Positions 8,201 through 15,950 of a stretch of 21,211 nucleotides of DNA are shown in pieces. The stretch comes from Pseudomonadota bacterium (GTDB lineage: Bacteria > Pseudomonadota > Alphaproteobacteria > Rhizobiales > Beijerinckiaceae): the NCBI GenBank assembly GCA_023393655.1, contig JAEWKP010000386.1, forward strand, positions 1 to 21,211, read 5' to 3'. Every line of letters begins with the position of its first letter. The stretch's first letter is position 1. The notes beneath the pieces are model-generated. The model was not told the origin of the DNA. It saw nothing but the letters and a program-made list of their open reading frames with translations, and did not search any database. Both the position numbers and the translations under genes were made by a program.

Positions 8201-9565
8201 ATCCTGTCCGGTGCCGCGCAAGGTGAAGGTGACCTTGTCGCCGACCGCGCGCATCAGCGCCTTGTCGGCCAGCACGATCCCGCTGGCCTCGCCGTCCGAG
8301 GTCAGGGCGATACGGGTGCCGGGCTCGCCGATGGTGCCGGTCGGTGTCGCGTTGAAGGAGAGCGCGAGCTTCCCGAACTGGCCGGCGGGCAGCTTGGCGT
8401 CGTTTGCGTCGAGCTTCGCGACGACGGTCGGTCCGGCTACCGGGCCGCGGAGCGTCGCGTCGAAGGCGAGCTTGCCGATCTCTGTGCCGGCCGCGACCGT
8501 GCGGCCTCCCTCGTTGGGGCGCGAAGCCGCAGTGACGCGCAGATCGAGCGTCTTGTCGGGATTGTAGCGGCCGAGCACGTCGAGACGGGCCAGCGCCGAG
8601 ACCAGCGCGAGGTTGCGGATGTCGATGCCGCTGTCGTCGCGGAAGCCGACCGAGCCGTCGAGCCGGGTCGAGCCGGTGAAGACCGGCGCCACCGGCGCCG
8701 GCATCAGCCCTTCGATGCGGGCGTCGAGGGCGAGCGCGAGCTGACGTTCGGTTCCGGCGCGGGTGAGCGTTGCGGAGCCGTCGGCGCCGATGGTCGGGCC
8801 TGCCGTGAAGACGAGGCTGGAACGGAAGGAATCGAGCGGGCCGTCGCCCTTGAGGTCGAGCTTCACCGGTGGCTCGCCCGGCAGGCCCGCGACCTTCGAG
8901 ATCAGGCCGCCCGCCGGCTCGTCGAGCTTGGCGGCGAGCTGGAGACGCGTGCTTTCGGGCACGAAGGACATGGTGACGTCGAAGAGCCCGCCCATATCGA
9001 GCCGCTTCGCCTCAAGCTTGAGGTCGAGCCCCTCATTGGGCGGCCCCAGCCGCGCCGCGCCGCTGGCGCTCAGGCGGGCGGCGACGCCAAGCACCGGCTC
9101 GCCCAGCGCGAGTTCGTTGAGCTGGAGCGCCCGGATGATCACCTTGAGCGGCAATTCGGGCAGGATCGGCTCATTGCTCGGCGGCGCCGCGCCGGCCGGC
9201 TGCGGCGCGGGCTTGCGCAGGATCTCGAGCTTGCCGATCTCCAGCCGGTCGACATCGAGCCGGCGCAGCAGCAGGGCACTGCGCGTCCAGACCAGCCGGA
9301 CGCGGTCAAGCCTGAGCCAGGCGCCATCGCGATCCGAGAGCACGATGTCGCGGATTTCGACATCCGAGGAGAGCGCGCCGTTGACCTCACCGATCGAGAC
9401 CTGGCTGGTGCTGCTCGACAGGGCCTTCGAGATCAGGTCGGCGACGACGCCGCGATCGGTCTGGGCGTTCTGGGCGAAGCCGCCGAAATGCGCCGAGAAG
9501 AAGAAGCCCGCCGTCAGCAACAGGGCCAGGAGAGCGAGACGCGGAATGGTCAGGAGCCGGCGCAT
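5246..9565 (-). CDS. tamB: Translocation and assembly module protein TamB
   Basis: The product has 1439 residues, in the normal range for TamB. A short basic N-terminus and one membrane helix (about residues 9-25) anchor it in the inner membrane. The long remainder is AsmA-like beta-helical sequence with many short repeats of alternating hydrophobic residues and phrases such as LDLKGDG and LTLRGTA, spanning the periplasm. The last 300-350 residues are the DUF490 domain, with a conserved ending (LTKRLKLQAETGADGSAAVG, final EWEY) that contacts TamA. TamB-like proteins bridge the two membranes and are implicated in assembling some outer-membrane proteins and in phospholipid transport. The ATG at 9563-9565 shares its last-read base position with the tamA stop (TGATG), so translation is probably coupled. 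No clear terminator follows. The call is very secure. Confidence 0.96.
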   Translation of the reverse strand: MRRLLTIPRLALLALLLTAGFFFSAHFGGFAQNAQTDRGVVADLISKALSSSTSQVSIGEVNGALSSDVEIRDIVLSDRDGAWLRLDRVRLVWTRSALLLRRLDVDRLEIGKLEILRKPAPQPAGAAPPSNEPILPELPLKVIIRALQLNELALGEPVLGVAARLSASGAARLGPPNEGLDLKLEAKRLDMGGLFDVTMSFVPESTRLQLAAKLDEPAGGLISKVAGLPGEPPVKLDLKGDGPLDSFRSSLVFTAGPTIGADGSATLTRAGTERQLALALDARIEGLMPAPVAPVFTGSTRLDGSVGFRDDSGIDIRNLALVSALARLDVLGRYNPDKTLDLRVTAASRPNEGGRTVAAGTEIGKLAFDATLRGPVAGPTVVAKLDANDAKLPAGQFGKLALSFNATPTGTIGEPGTRIALTSDGEASGIVLADKALMRAVGDKVTFTLRGTGQDDGTADFEMLRLALSGVELDYKGKLGQARMLGQLKAVLPDLARLSGLAGRPLGGRADITADLDATPRTNNYTATLAGKAERLATGEAALDRLLAGNLTLAGRVNALAGDYTVTGLRVAGQHAAFTADGSIGQQQSDLKLALNLPDLKRADPRLSGRGDVTAQITGPQNKLDATARIAVANATALARPIPRLTIDAVAKDLQGALDASVTLAGEVDSKPATGSLRLARQPDDGWNLSTLDFALGSVRLNGGLTIDPASRAAGRLTLAARNLDDLSALALTKLGGQLDADIVLAAPDGRQDIDLTARGSRLVGPSLTVDKLDARANAKDIYGRPMLDAAIAIDRVVAAGEAISGIRFDSKGAPDASAFTLSANARGFALKGAGRLVPGEPLKLELASFDARRDGRAITLANPAAFSFPASGIEIADLALRIDKGRVTLDGRAGEALDLRFAARDVPLSAASIVVPSLKLGGTLNAEAQIKGSPGELSGPWKLRVAQLVTPETRQAGLPPVEIRGEGALKGDAAGISATVNAGKGASLTLRGTAPLSATGPLDLTAQGRVDAALANTMLAAGGQRVTGAVALDMRAGGTASAPRLSGNATLSGGSFTDALQGIRFNAIEARVAANGDNLTIERASARTPNGGTISASGQVKVDPAAGFPGNIRIRGDRAQLVSSGLVTAVAGLNLDITGPLAQRPRLGGRIDIASLEVSVPDRLPATLRPVDGIKHVNAKGAAAARLAAARKAQKAKGRRGRAAPAFDAALALTVSAPNKVFIRGRGIDAELGGEIRVGGTSSAPALDGGFELRRGRLSVLTQRLDFSRGRLTFAGGLIPDLDFIAQTSAGDVTARIIISGPADQPVFAFTSQPELPPDEVLSRLLFARASGSLSAFQALQLAQAAAQFAGGGGDDTFERLRKSLGVDNLDIQMGEGGPTVGASRYISDNVSIGVKVGSKPEDSGVSVGIDLTKRLKLQAETGADGSAAVGIGAEWEY

Positions 9566-11577
9566 CAGAAGGCCTGCCCGATGCTGACATAGAGCGCGAC
9601 CGGCTTGTCGCCCTTGCGCGGATTGAGCGGCGCGGCGATGTCGACCCGGATCGGCCCGATGCCGGTATAGTAGCGGAAGCCCAGGCCAGCGGCCATCTGC
9701 AGCTTCTGCTTGCCGTCCGGCAGGCTCGATTCGAAGGCAGTGCCGGCATCGAAGAAGGGCACGATGCCGATGGTGTCGGTGACCTTGATCCGGGCCTCGA
9801 CCGAGGCTTCCAGCAGGCTGCGGCCACCGGTGATCTGCCTGAAGGGGCCGAGCGGCGACAGGCTGCGATAGGCATAGCCGCGCACGGAGCCGCCACCACC
9901 GGCATAGAAGCGCCGCGTCGCCGGGATCTCGTCGAGGCTGGCGCCGGAAATCGAGCCGAAGCCGACGCGGCCGGCAAGGACGTAGCGCTTGTCCTCGTCG
10001 AGCGCATAATAGCCGGAGATCGCCGCCTTGGTCTGGTAGACGCCGACCGTCGAGCCGAGGAAGGTCGGATAGGGCGTGAAGGAGGCCGTGGCGCGGAAAC
10101 CGCGGGTCGGATCGAGCAGATTATCGGTGGAATCGTATTTCACCGAGAGGGGGATGCCGACCAGCGTGTAGTCGACCTGCCCCAGCACGTCGCTGGTCTG
10201 TCCGCGCTCGACCTCGATGCCGGCCTGGACCGAGAAGGTGTCGCTGAAGCGGTGGCGGATCGCCGTGGTGACGTTGCCGTAGCGGGCGGTGTAGCCGCCA
10301 TAGCGGTTGAGGCCGACGCGCTCGCGCGTCGCGACGCCATCGAGCAGCCAGTCGTTGCGGCTGCCGCCGAGCGCCGGCTTCATGAAGCTGAAGGCGAAGC
10401 GGCCACCGAGATCGGATTCCTTGAAGTCGCCGAAGCGCTGGATCTTGGTGCCATCGATGCGCGGCGCGAAGAAGACGCTGGCCTCCAGCCGCAGGCGCTC
10501 GGCGCCGCCGAACAGGTTGCGGTGCTCCCAATAGGTCTTCACGGCCGGCCCATCGATCGTCGAATAGCGGGCCGAGAAGCCGAGCAGGCGCTTGGGCCGC
10601 TCGGTCACCTCGACGAAGATCGGCAGGTTGCCGGCACCGTCGAGCTTGTCGTCCTCGCGGAGCCGGACCGAGCCGACGGCAGGGATCGTCGCGATCGAGC
10701 GGCGGGTATCGGCCAGCGCCTTCGGCGAATAGGGATCGCCCGGCTCGAGATAGATGAAGGAGCGCACGACCTCCGGCGGAATCTCGTCGGTCTGGCCGAT
10801 CGTGATATCGCCGAAACCGGCGAGCGGGCCGGGCGCGAGGACATAGGTCACATCCATGATGCCGGCGGCATGATCGACGACCGGGCGCAGTTCGACGACC
10901 TTGGCCAGCGGACGCGACTGCGCCCGCATATGGTCGACCAGCGCGGCCTGCGCCGCCCGCAGCGCCGCAGCGGTGGCGGGATCGCCGGCCTTCAGGCGGG
11001 AGATTTTGACCGCATCGGCGATCGCGGGGGAGCCGGCGGCGTCGCGCTCGACGATGTCGATCCTGCGCAGGCCGAAAATCTTGCCGGGCCGGGCGACGAC
11101 CGTGATCGGCACGGCGTCGCGGTTGCGATGCGCCTCCAGCGCCCGCACCAGCGTCGCGTTCGGCTCGGCCCCGACCTTGAGCGGGACGCCGTCGACGATC
11201 AACGTCACGTCGGCGTTGAAATAGCCCTGCGACCAGAGCGCATCGAGCATCGGGTTGAGGTCGGTCGCCATCCGGCGCGACAGGCTCTCGCCATCGGGCG
11301 GAGCGTCCTGACGCAGGCGGTACAGGAGCGAGGCATCCTGCAGCGAGCGCGTCAGGGCCTTGGCGTCGTCGGCCTCGCCGAGATCGAATTCGAGCTTATA
11401 GGGCAAGGCAGACGGGCTCGGCGCCGGCGGCTCGTCCTTCTTGGTGAAGAGACCGAACACGTCGAGTGACGAGAGATCAAAAGCCCGGGCAGGTTCAGCC
11501 TGCAGGCTCAGCAGTGTGGCAAATGCACAGCCGCCGCTCAGCGCGACCGCATGCCCTGCCCTACGCCAGAACCGCAT
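9565..11577 (-). CDS. tamA: TamA, BamA-superfamily outer-membrane protein
   Basis: From ATG at 11575-11577 the product is 670 residues. GGAGG lies four to five bases upstream; a TTG at 11590-11592 is also in frame but has a poorer site. The signal peptide ends near residue 32 (LQAEPARA before FDLSSLDVFG). Residues of about 50-290 look like POTRA domains, with VVARPGKIFGLRRIDIVE typical of such a domain, and the remainder is the D15/BamA-type 16-strand barrel, with GGGGSVRGYAYRSLSPLG matching the VRGY motif of the lid loop and a terminal phenylalanine (SIGQAF). It sits in the outer membrane and partners TamB, encoded by the next gene with a one-base overlap. The pairing makes TamA much more likely than BamA or another Omp85 protein. 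Confidence 0.95.
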   Translation of the reverse strand: MRFWRRAGHAVALSGGCAFATLLSLQAEPARAFDLSSLDVFGLFTKKDEPPAPSPSALPYKLEFDLGEADDAKALTRSLQDASLLYRLRQDAPPDGESLSRRMATDLNPMLDALWSQGYFNADVTLIVDGVPLKVGAEPNATLVRALEAHRNRDAVPITVVARPGKIFGLRRIDIVERDAAGSPAIADAVKISRLKAGDPATAAALRAAQAALVDHMRAQSRPLAKVVELRPVVDHAAGIMDVTYVLAPGPLAGFGDITIGQTDEIPPEVVRSFIYLEPGDPYSPKALADTRRSIATIPAVGSVRLREDDKLDGAGNLPIFVEVTERPKRLLGFSARYSTIDGPAVKTYWEHRNLFGGAERLRLEASVFFAPRIDGTKIQRFGDFKESDLGGRFAFSFMKPALGGSRNDWLLDGVATRERVGLNRYGGYTARYGNVTTAIRHRFSDTFSVQAGIEVERGQTSDVLGQVDYTLVGIPLSVKYDSTDNLLDPTRGFRATASFTPYPTFLGSTVGVYQTKAAISGYYALDEDKRYVLAGRVGFGSISGASLDEIPATRRFYAGGGGSVRGYAYRSLSPLGPFRQITGGRSLLEASVEARIKVTDTIGIVPFFDAGTAFESSLPDGKQKLQMAAGLGFRYYTGIGPIRVDIAAPLNPRKGDKPVALYVSIGQAF

Positions 11578-11631
11578 CCACCCTCCAAGCAACCCCCCGC
11601 CACACTCGAAAACATGCCCATGCCCGCCGCC

Positions 11632-11659
11632 ATCATAGGGAGCGAGCCCATATGCGCAA
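11632..11659 (-). promoter_or_regulatory. Candidate tamAB promoter
   Basis: On the minus strand, TTGCGC (11654-11659), a 16-base spacer and TATGAT (11632-11637) form a plausible promoter in the 106-base gap between the hydratase stop and the tamA start. It would give a leader of roughly 48 bases. The -10 is good, the -35 weak. If active, tamAB is transcribed separately from the hydratase gene. Confidence 0.38.
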
Positions 11660-11683
11660 TGCTCAAGGACTCGACCGTTCCTG

Positions 11684-12439
11684 CTAACGAAGGGTTAAGG
11701 TCACCGTGGCGAGCGGCGAAAGCCGGGTCACGACCTCGCCCTTGCCGGGCGACAGAACGCCGCCGCAGAGGCTGCCCGTGGTCACGATCTGGCCGGCCTT
11801 CAGGCCACCGAGATCGTCGCTCTGGCGGTTCGCCCAGGCGAGGAAGGGCGCCATCGGATCGCCATTGCCGTGCACCGCCGGCTGGTCGTAGATCGTCACG
11901 CCGTTGAGCGAGATGAAGCAGCCGAGGCCGGTCAGGTCATCGAGCGTGGCGATGTCGAGCTCAGGGCCGAGGACATAGCCGCCATGGCCCATCGCATCGG
12001 CGAGCCAGAGCGGGAAAGCCACGTTGCCGGCCCAGTTGGCGAGGCGGCTCTCGACGATCTCGATGCCGAGATAGGCCTTGTCGCAGCAGGCCAGCAACTC
12101 GGCGCGCGACCAGGGCTGGCCCGGGCGGAACGGCACATCGCGGGCAAGCCGGAGCGCGATCTCGATCTCGATGCGCAGTTCCGCGCCGATCGCGCCGTCA
12201 TAGACATCGCCGGGCGCCAGATAAGGGCCGGGCATCAGGCCGGCGACCGCGGTGCCGTCCTCGGCGATGCCGACCTTCCAGCCGGCCTCGGCAAGGCCCA
12301 GCGCCTTGCCGACCGCCGCCTGCGCCTTGAGGCCCTCGGACAGGGTCGCAGGCACCGGCAGGCTCGCGATCTCGGCCAGCGAACGCTCGCGGCGGGCCTT
12401 CACCAGCGCATCGCGCACGGTCTCGACGGTAGTCGGCAT
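11684..12439 (-). CDS. 2-keto-4-pentenoate hydratase family protein
   Basis: This 251-residue protein belongs to the fumarylacetoacetate hydrolase / MhpD-type hydratase superfamily, whose members add water to 2-oxo-4-enoates or decarboxylate oxalocrotonate in meta-cleavage degradation of aromatics, using a divalent metal. The probable metal-binding acids are visible as ELRIEIEIALRLARD (Glu91 and Glu93) and GIEIVESRLANW (Glu127/Glu130). GLMPGPYLAPGD and TGSLCGGVLSPGKGEV also fit, the latter corresponding to the TGS turn near the end of family members. Length is usual. The ATG at 12437-12439 is preceded by AGAGGGA at good spacing. No dioxygenase, aldolase or semialdehyde dehydrogenase gene lies nearby, so the true substrate is open. 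It is transcribed toward tamA and could share its transcript. Confidence 0.85.
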   Translation of the reverse strand: MPTTVETVRDALVKARRERSLAEIASLPVPATLSEGLKAQAAVGKALGLAEAGWKVGIAEDGTAVAGLMPGPYLAPGDVYDGAIGAELRIEIEIALRLARDVPFRPGQPWSRAELLACCDKAYLGIEIVESRLANWAGNVAFPLWLADAMGHGGYVLGPELDIATLDDLTGLGCFISLNGVTIYDQPAVHGNGDPMAPFLAWANRQSDDLGGLKAGQIVTTGSLCGGVLSPGKGEVVTRLSPLATVTLTLR

Positions 12440-12578
12440 GGGAATCCCTCTGCATCCGGACGGGCAAGCATGTCACGCCCTGCTATCGCAGCGAGCCGGG
12501 CGCGACAAGGCGAGGCGACGCACCGGTGCCCGGCTTCGGCGCCATGGAACCTCCGGGCAGCTTTCCGGTTCCCCGAAC

Positions 12579-13100
12579 ATGACCCAGATGATCCCTCGCA
12601 CCCGACGAACACTTTTGCAGGGGTTCGCCGGCCTCGTTCTGCTCGGCTCCACCGCCACAGCGCAGTCAGCCGTGCCGGCCGCGGAATTCGTGCGCCAGAC
12701 AGCCATCGCCCAGATGTTCAGCATGGAATCGGCGACATTGGCGCTGCACAAGAGCAGTTCGCCCGCGATCAAGGATTTTGCGCACGCTCTCGCCAGCGAG
12801 CAGGGGGCGGTGACGAGCGGCCTGCGCCGCATCATCGCGAAACGCTCGGACATCGCCCTGCCCGACCGGCCGGACGGACGCCATCTCGACCTCCTGCGCG
12901 ACCTCAATGACAAGCAGGGCACCGCCTTCGACACGGCCTATGTCGAAGCCCAGCGCAGCACCCATCGCGAAGCCGTGCTGATGATGGAGCGCTACGCCAG
13001 CGAAGGGGACGACGCCGAGCTGAAAAGCTTCGCAGCGCAGTCGCTGCCGGTGTTCCGCGCGCTCGAACAGAAATCGCAGGCATTGGCAGTCGGGCCGTAG
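12579..13100 (+). CDS. DUF4142 protein with Tat-like signal
   Basis: The start chosen is ATG at 12579-12581 (MTQMIPRTRR), giving 173 residues; a second ATG lies three codons on, and neither has a good ribosome site. The N-terminus has a twin-arginine-like motif, TRRTLLQG (Arg9-Arg10), a hydrophobic stretch, and a probable cleavage site around AQSA, so the protein is probably exported, perhaps by Tat. The mature part is helical and matches the DUF4142 pattern: AEFVRQTAIAQMFSMESATL, then IKDFAHALASEQ, a mid segment LLRDLNDKQGTAFDTAYVEA, and the closing LKSFAAQSLPVFRALEQ. DUF4142 proteins have a ferritin-like helical fold and no settled function. The gene is divergent from the hydratase (139-base gap) and convergent with the metallohydrolase (42-base gap). 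Confidence 0.85.
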   Translation: MTQMIPRTRRTLLQGFAGLVLLGSTATAQSAVPAAEFVRQTAIAQMFSMESATLALHKSSSPAIKDFAHALASEQGAVTSGLRRIIAKRSDIALPDRPDGRHLDLLRDLNDKQGTAFDTAYVEAQRSTHREAVLMMERYASEGDDAELKSFAAQSLPVFRALEQKSQALAVGP

Positions 13101-13142
13101 GCTCTGTGGCGACCAGCATGCGAGGGTTTCGCACAACCGCCC

Positions 13143-14408
13143 TCAGCCCTTCGAACGCTCCTCCGCCTCGCGCTCGTAGACGGCAAGGAAGGCCTTGCCC
13201 ATCAGCGATGATTCGCTTTCGATCAGCTTGCGCAATGTCGCGGCGCGGATCGCCTGGAGCTGCGGATCCTTCGGTACGGCGGCGGCCGCTAGTTCTGCCA
13301 GGGCCACGGCGAGCCGGCTCTGCCCCTGCCCCGCCAGAGCCTCGGCACGCTCGGCCAGCTTACGGGCGCCGCCGGCGCGATCGGCCAGTTCGGCAGCCAA
13401 TTCCGCGGTACGCGCGGGCTTCAGATGGGCGGCATTGCCATCGAACCAGCCGGCGTTGAAATGGTAGATGCTGCGGACGAGGAATTCGGGATCGTCGTAT
13501 TTCGGCAGCAGATAGGACTTGGCAAGGTAGCTTGCGGGCACCTTGACCTTGCTCAGCACGTCTTCGAGCGTCGCTCCCGCATTCATCAGCGCGAGCGTCT
13601 CCCGGACGAGATGCTCCAGCGCCTCGGCCCCGTCGCACAGCATCCGCGCCACCCGCTCCCGCCCGAAGACAACGGGACCATGACCAGGGATCAAGGTCTC
13701 CGGCTTGAGCGCTTCCATCCGCCGGAGCGCCTGCGCCCATTCGGCCGCGTAGCGCTGGACCTTGCGGGGATTACCGGCATTCGGGAACACCCAGATCACG
13801 AAATCGCCGCTCGCCAGCACGCGCCGCTCCGGCAACCAGACGAAGGTCGCGTCATCCGTCTCGCCGCGGCCGTGGAAGAGCTCCAGCCGTTCCCCACCGA
13901 TCGTCAGCGACAGGGTGTCATCATAGACCGCGTCCGGGCGGCGCTGGCCGATCGGGTAGACATAGCCGGGCATGTTGAACTGCTGGCCCTGCACGAGGCT
14001 GTTGAAGCCGTGCGAGTCGACATAGCGCTGCATGCGCCGGGCGACATTGCGGTGGGCGACGATGCGCGGGCGCGGCCATCCGCGCGCATCCGCCTCTTTG
14101 TCGATCACCTCGATGCCGCTGGTGTGGTCGATATGGCCATGCGTGAAGATCACGGTATGGATCGGACCATCGTCCCAGGAGCGGATGATTTCGAGCGTCT
14201 GCCGGGCGGTATCGGGTTTGGCGGTATCGATCAGGACGAGGCCTTCACTCGTTCGGATCGCCGTGACGCTGCCGCAGAAATAGGTCGTGTGAACGGTGAT
14301 GATGTTGTCGTCCACCTGCGTGATTGCACCATGCGAGACTGCGGCGGTCCATTCCTCCATCGCGGCGCTGCCGTCCCAGAGGCGTTCGAACAACGGGTCC
14401 TGTTTCAT
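13143..14408 (-). CDS. MBL-fold hydrolase with alkylsulfatase-type dimerisation domain
   Basis: The start at ATG 14406-14408 (MKQDPLFERLWDG) has GGAGG eight bases upstream; the longer frame to 14570 is arginine-rich non-coding sequence. The product is 421 residues. The zinc-binding motif is THGHIDH (His90, His92, Asp94, His95). Further likely ligands are His119 (VAHRN), the HGRGETDD segment (His179, Glu183), Asp202 (ASGDF) and His243 (PGHGP). From about 320 the sequence (FNAGWFDGNAAHLKP, then an Ala-rich helical part) resembles the alkylsulfatase dimerisation domain of SdsA1/BDS1-like enzymes; the C-terminal SCP2-like domain of full alkylsulfatases is absent. It is probably an alkylsulfatase-like hydrolase, but other esters remain possible. 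No signal peptide is seen. It is divergent from the ABC transporter. Confidence 0.85.
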   Translation of the reverse strand: MKQDPLFERLWDGSAAMEEWTAAVSHGAITQVDDNIITVHTTYFCGSVTAIRTSEGLVLIDTAKPDTARQTLEIIRSWDDGPIHTVIFTHGHIDHTSGIEVIDKEADARGWPRPRIVAHRNVARRMQRYVDSHGFNSLVQGQQFNMPGYVYPIGQRRPDAVYDDTLSLTIGGERLELFHGRGETDDATFVWLPERRVLASGDFVIWVFPNAGNPRKVQRYAAEWAQALRRMEALKPETLIPGHGPVVFGRERVARMLCDGAEALEHLVRETLALMNAGATLEDVLSKVKVPASYLAKSYLLPKYDDPEFLVRSIYHFNAGWFDGNAAHLKPARTAELAAELADRAGGARKLAERAEALAGQGQSRLAVALAELAAAAVPKDPQLQAIRAATLRKLIESESSLMGKAFLAVYEREAEERSKG

Positions 14409-14470
14409 GCGGGGTCCTCCGGCAGGGCTCCTCCTGTCTAGCACCATCGGCCCGTCGCGGCAGGTCGATC

Positions 14471-14503
14471 CGGCCGCATGCTGACAGCCCGCGTCAGCGG
14501 CCG
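14471..14503. promoter_or_regulatory. Inverted repeat, possible operator
   Basis: In the 248-base gap between the divergent metallohydrolase and transporter genes, CTGAC (14481-14485) pairs with GTCAG (14493-14497) across seven bases. Outer arms CGGCCG (14471-14476) and CGGCCG (14498-14503) extend the dyad, with four unpaired bases on the left. The position suits a regulator controlling both genes, but GC-rich DNA makes chance dyads common. No clear promoter was found in the gap. Confidence 0.3.
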
Positions 14504-14656
14504 TTCCAGCGCCATCCCCGGCAAAGCGAAAGCCTCGGCGCCGCCCGGCCTCCACGCCTCTGGACATCACGCCCCAAAGCCGCGCAAAAAGCCGACGGGC
14601 GCCCGCGGCAATCCAAGATCGCGTGCGACAAGAATCGCCCGGGAGGAACCAGGAAC

Positions 14657-15793
14657 ATGAAATCGCTTTGGGTCATGGCCGCCGCGCTCGGCGCCACCCT
14701 CAGCCTGCCCGTGCAGGCGCAGGACAAGGTCAAGCTGGCCGACGTCATCGAATTGTCGGGCGCGGGCGCCGCCGCCGGCACCAACTGGAGGAACGGCGCC
14801 GACATGGCTGTCGCCGACATCAACGCCAAGGGCGGCATCCTCGGCAAGCAAGTCGAGATCGTCCATTACGACACGCAGACCAACCCGGGGAACACCCGCG
14901 CCGCCGTGCAGCGCGGCATCGACGAAGGCGCCTATGCCATCCTCGGCCCGATCTTCTCCGGCCCGATCGGTGCCTCCATGCAGATCTCGCAGCGTGCCGA
15001 GATCGCCCAGATCGTCGGCGGCGAGGCGGCCGGCTTCACCCGGCAGGGCAATCCCTACATCTTCCGCACCTCGATCAGCCAGGCGGCGGCGATGCCGAAG
15101 ATCGCCAAGTACCTGAAGGAGACCGTCAAGGCCGGCTCGATCGCCGTCGTCTGGGTCAATAACGACTTCGGCAAAGGCGGACGCGACACCATCCTGCCTG
15201 AGCTCGAGAAGGCCGGCATCAAGGTCGCCGTCGACGTCTCGACCGAGCAGGGCCAGGCCGATTTCACCGCCGATGCGATCAAGGTGAAGAACGCCAATGC
15301 CGACGCCGTCTTCGTCTATCTGAACGAAGAGGAGAGCGCCCGCTTCCTGCGCGCCGCCAAGCAGCAGGGCATCGCCAAGCCGATGATCGGCGAGACCACC
15401 CTACTCGGCGCCAAGGTGCTGGAGCTCGCGGGCGACGCCGCCAACGGCGTCAAGGGCCATGTCGGCCTCTCGACCGACGCACCGATCCCGGCCCTGCAGG
15501 AATTCGGCAAGCGCTATCGCGAGAAATACGGCTTCTCCTCCGATCATAACGGCGTGAAGGGCTACATGGCCGTGTTCATGGTGAAATGGGCGACCGAGAA
15601 GCAGAAGAAGCTCGACCCGAAGGGAATGGCCGCCACGCTGCGCGGCGCGACCATCAAGGCGAGCGAGGAGCCGGGCATCCTGATAGACACCGTGATCGAG
15701 CAGAACGGCGATCTCGACCGCGAGAGCTTCCTGGCTGAAGTCGTCAACGGCAAGCAGGTGATCAACACCACCCTGCCGCGGATCAAGCCGTAA
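14657..15793 (+). CDS. ABC transporter substrate-binding protein (Leu/Ile/Val-type)
   Basis: A periplasmic binding protein of 378 residues, the usual size for the LivJ/LivK type I fold. The signal peptide MKSLWVMAAALGATLSLPVQ is cleaved near VQA-Q. The mature protein opens with VKLADVIELSGAGAAAGTNW, followed by GADMAVADINAKGG, the family hallmark near the ligand site, and by YDTQTNPGNTRAAVQRGI. IAVVWVNNDFGKGG marks the start of the second lobe. The family binds branched-chain amino acids but also other amino acids, amides, urea and aromatic acids, so the ligand is not fixed by sequence. The ATG at 14657 has GGAGG and AGGA upstream. It leads the transporter gene set but is separated from the permease gene by a 157-base gap holding a palindromic repeat. 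Confidence 0.93.
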   Translation: MKSLWVMAAALGATLSLPVQAQDKVKLADVIELSGAGAAAGTNWRNGADMAVADINAKGGILGKQVEIVHYDTQTNPGNTRAAVQRGIDEGAYAILGPIFSGPIGASMQISQRAEIAQIVGGEAAGFTRQGNPYIFRTSISQAAAMPKIAKYLKETVKAGSIAVVWVNNDFGKGGRDTILPELEKAGIKVAVDVSTEQGQADFTADAIKVKNANADAVFVYLNEEESARFLRAAKQQGIAKPMIGETTLLGAKVLELAGDAANGVKGHVGLSTDAPIPALQEFGKRYREKYGFSSDHNGVKGYMAVFMVKWATEKQKKLDPKGMAATLRGATIKASEEPGILIDTVIEQNGDLDRESFLAEVVNGKQVINTTLPRIKP

Positions 15794-15807
15794 CGACAGA
15801 ACCAATC

Positions 15808-15904
15808 CCGTCATTCCGGACAAGCCGCGAAGCGGCGCTGATCCGGAATCCATCGTAAGGCGGCTCACTCTATGATGGATTCCGGGTCAAGCCCGGAATG
15901 ACGG
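15808..15904. repeat. Nested palindromic intergenic repeat, copy 1
   Basis: The outer arms CCGTCATTCCGG (15808-15819) and CCGGAATGACGG (15893-15904) are perfect 12-base complements. Inside them lie CCGGAATCCATC (15843-15854) and GATGGATTCCGG (15874-15885), also perfect, plus a small stem GCCGC/GCGGC (15824-15836). It folds as a branched hairpin in DNA or RNA. A second copy is at 19335-19437. Elements of this pattern (GTCATTCCGG ... CCGGAATGAC) are common between genes in alphaproteobacteria. It sits between the binding-protein and permease genes. Confidence 0.9.
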
Positions 15905-15950
15905 CGCGTTTCCTCCAAAGGAAGTGCGCAAACGGCACAAAGCGGAAGCC

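Noticed and set aside
7601..9592. Open frame of 663 codons antisense to tamB
   Set aside because: The translation is a Gly/Arg/Asp-rich shadow of tamB with no domain features; the sense strand is a clear TamB.
10252..11469. Open frame of 405 codons antisense to tamA
   Set aside because: Low-complexity Arg/Asp/Gly-rich shadow; the sense strand has a clear Omp85 barrel and POTRA signature.
14409..14570. N-terminal extension of the metallohydrolase frame
   Set aside because: The extra residues are Gly/Arg-rich without conservation signs, and a strong GGAGG site precedes the ATG at 14408.
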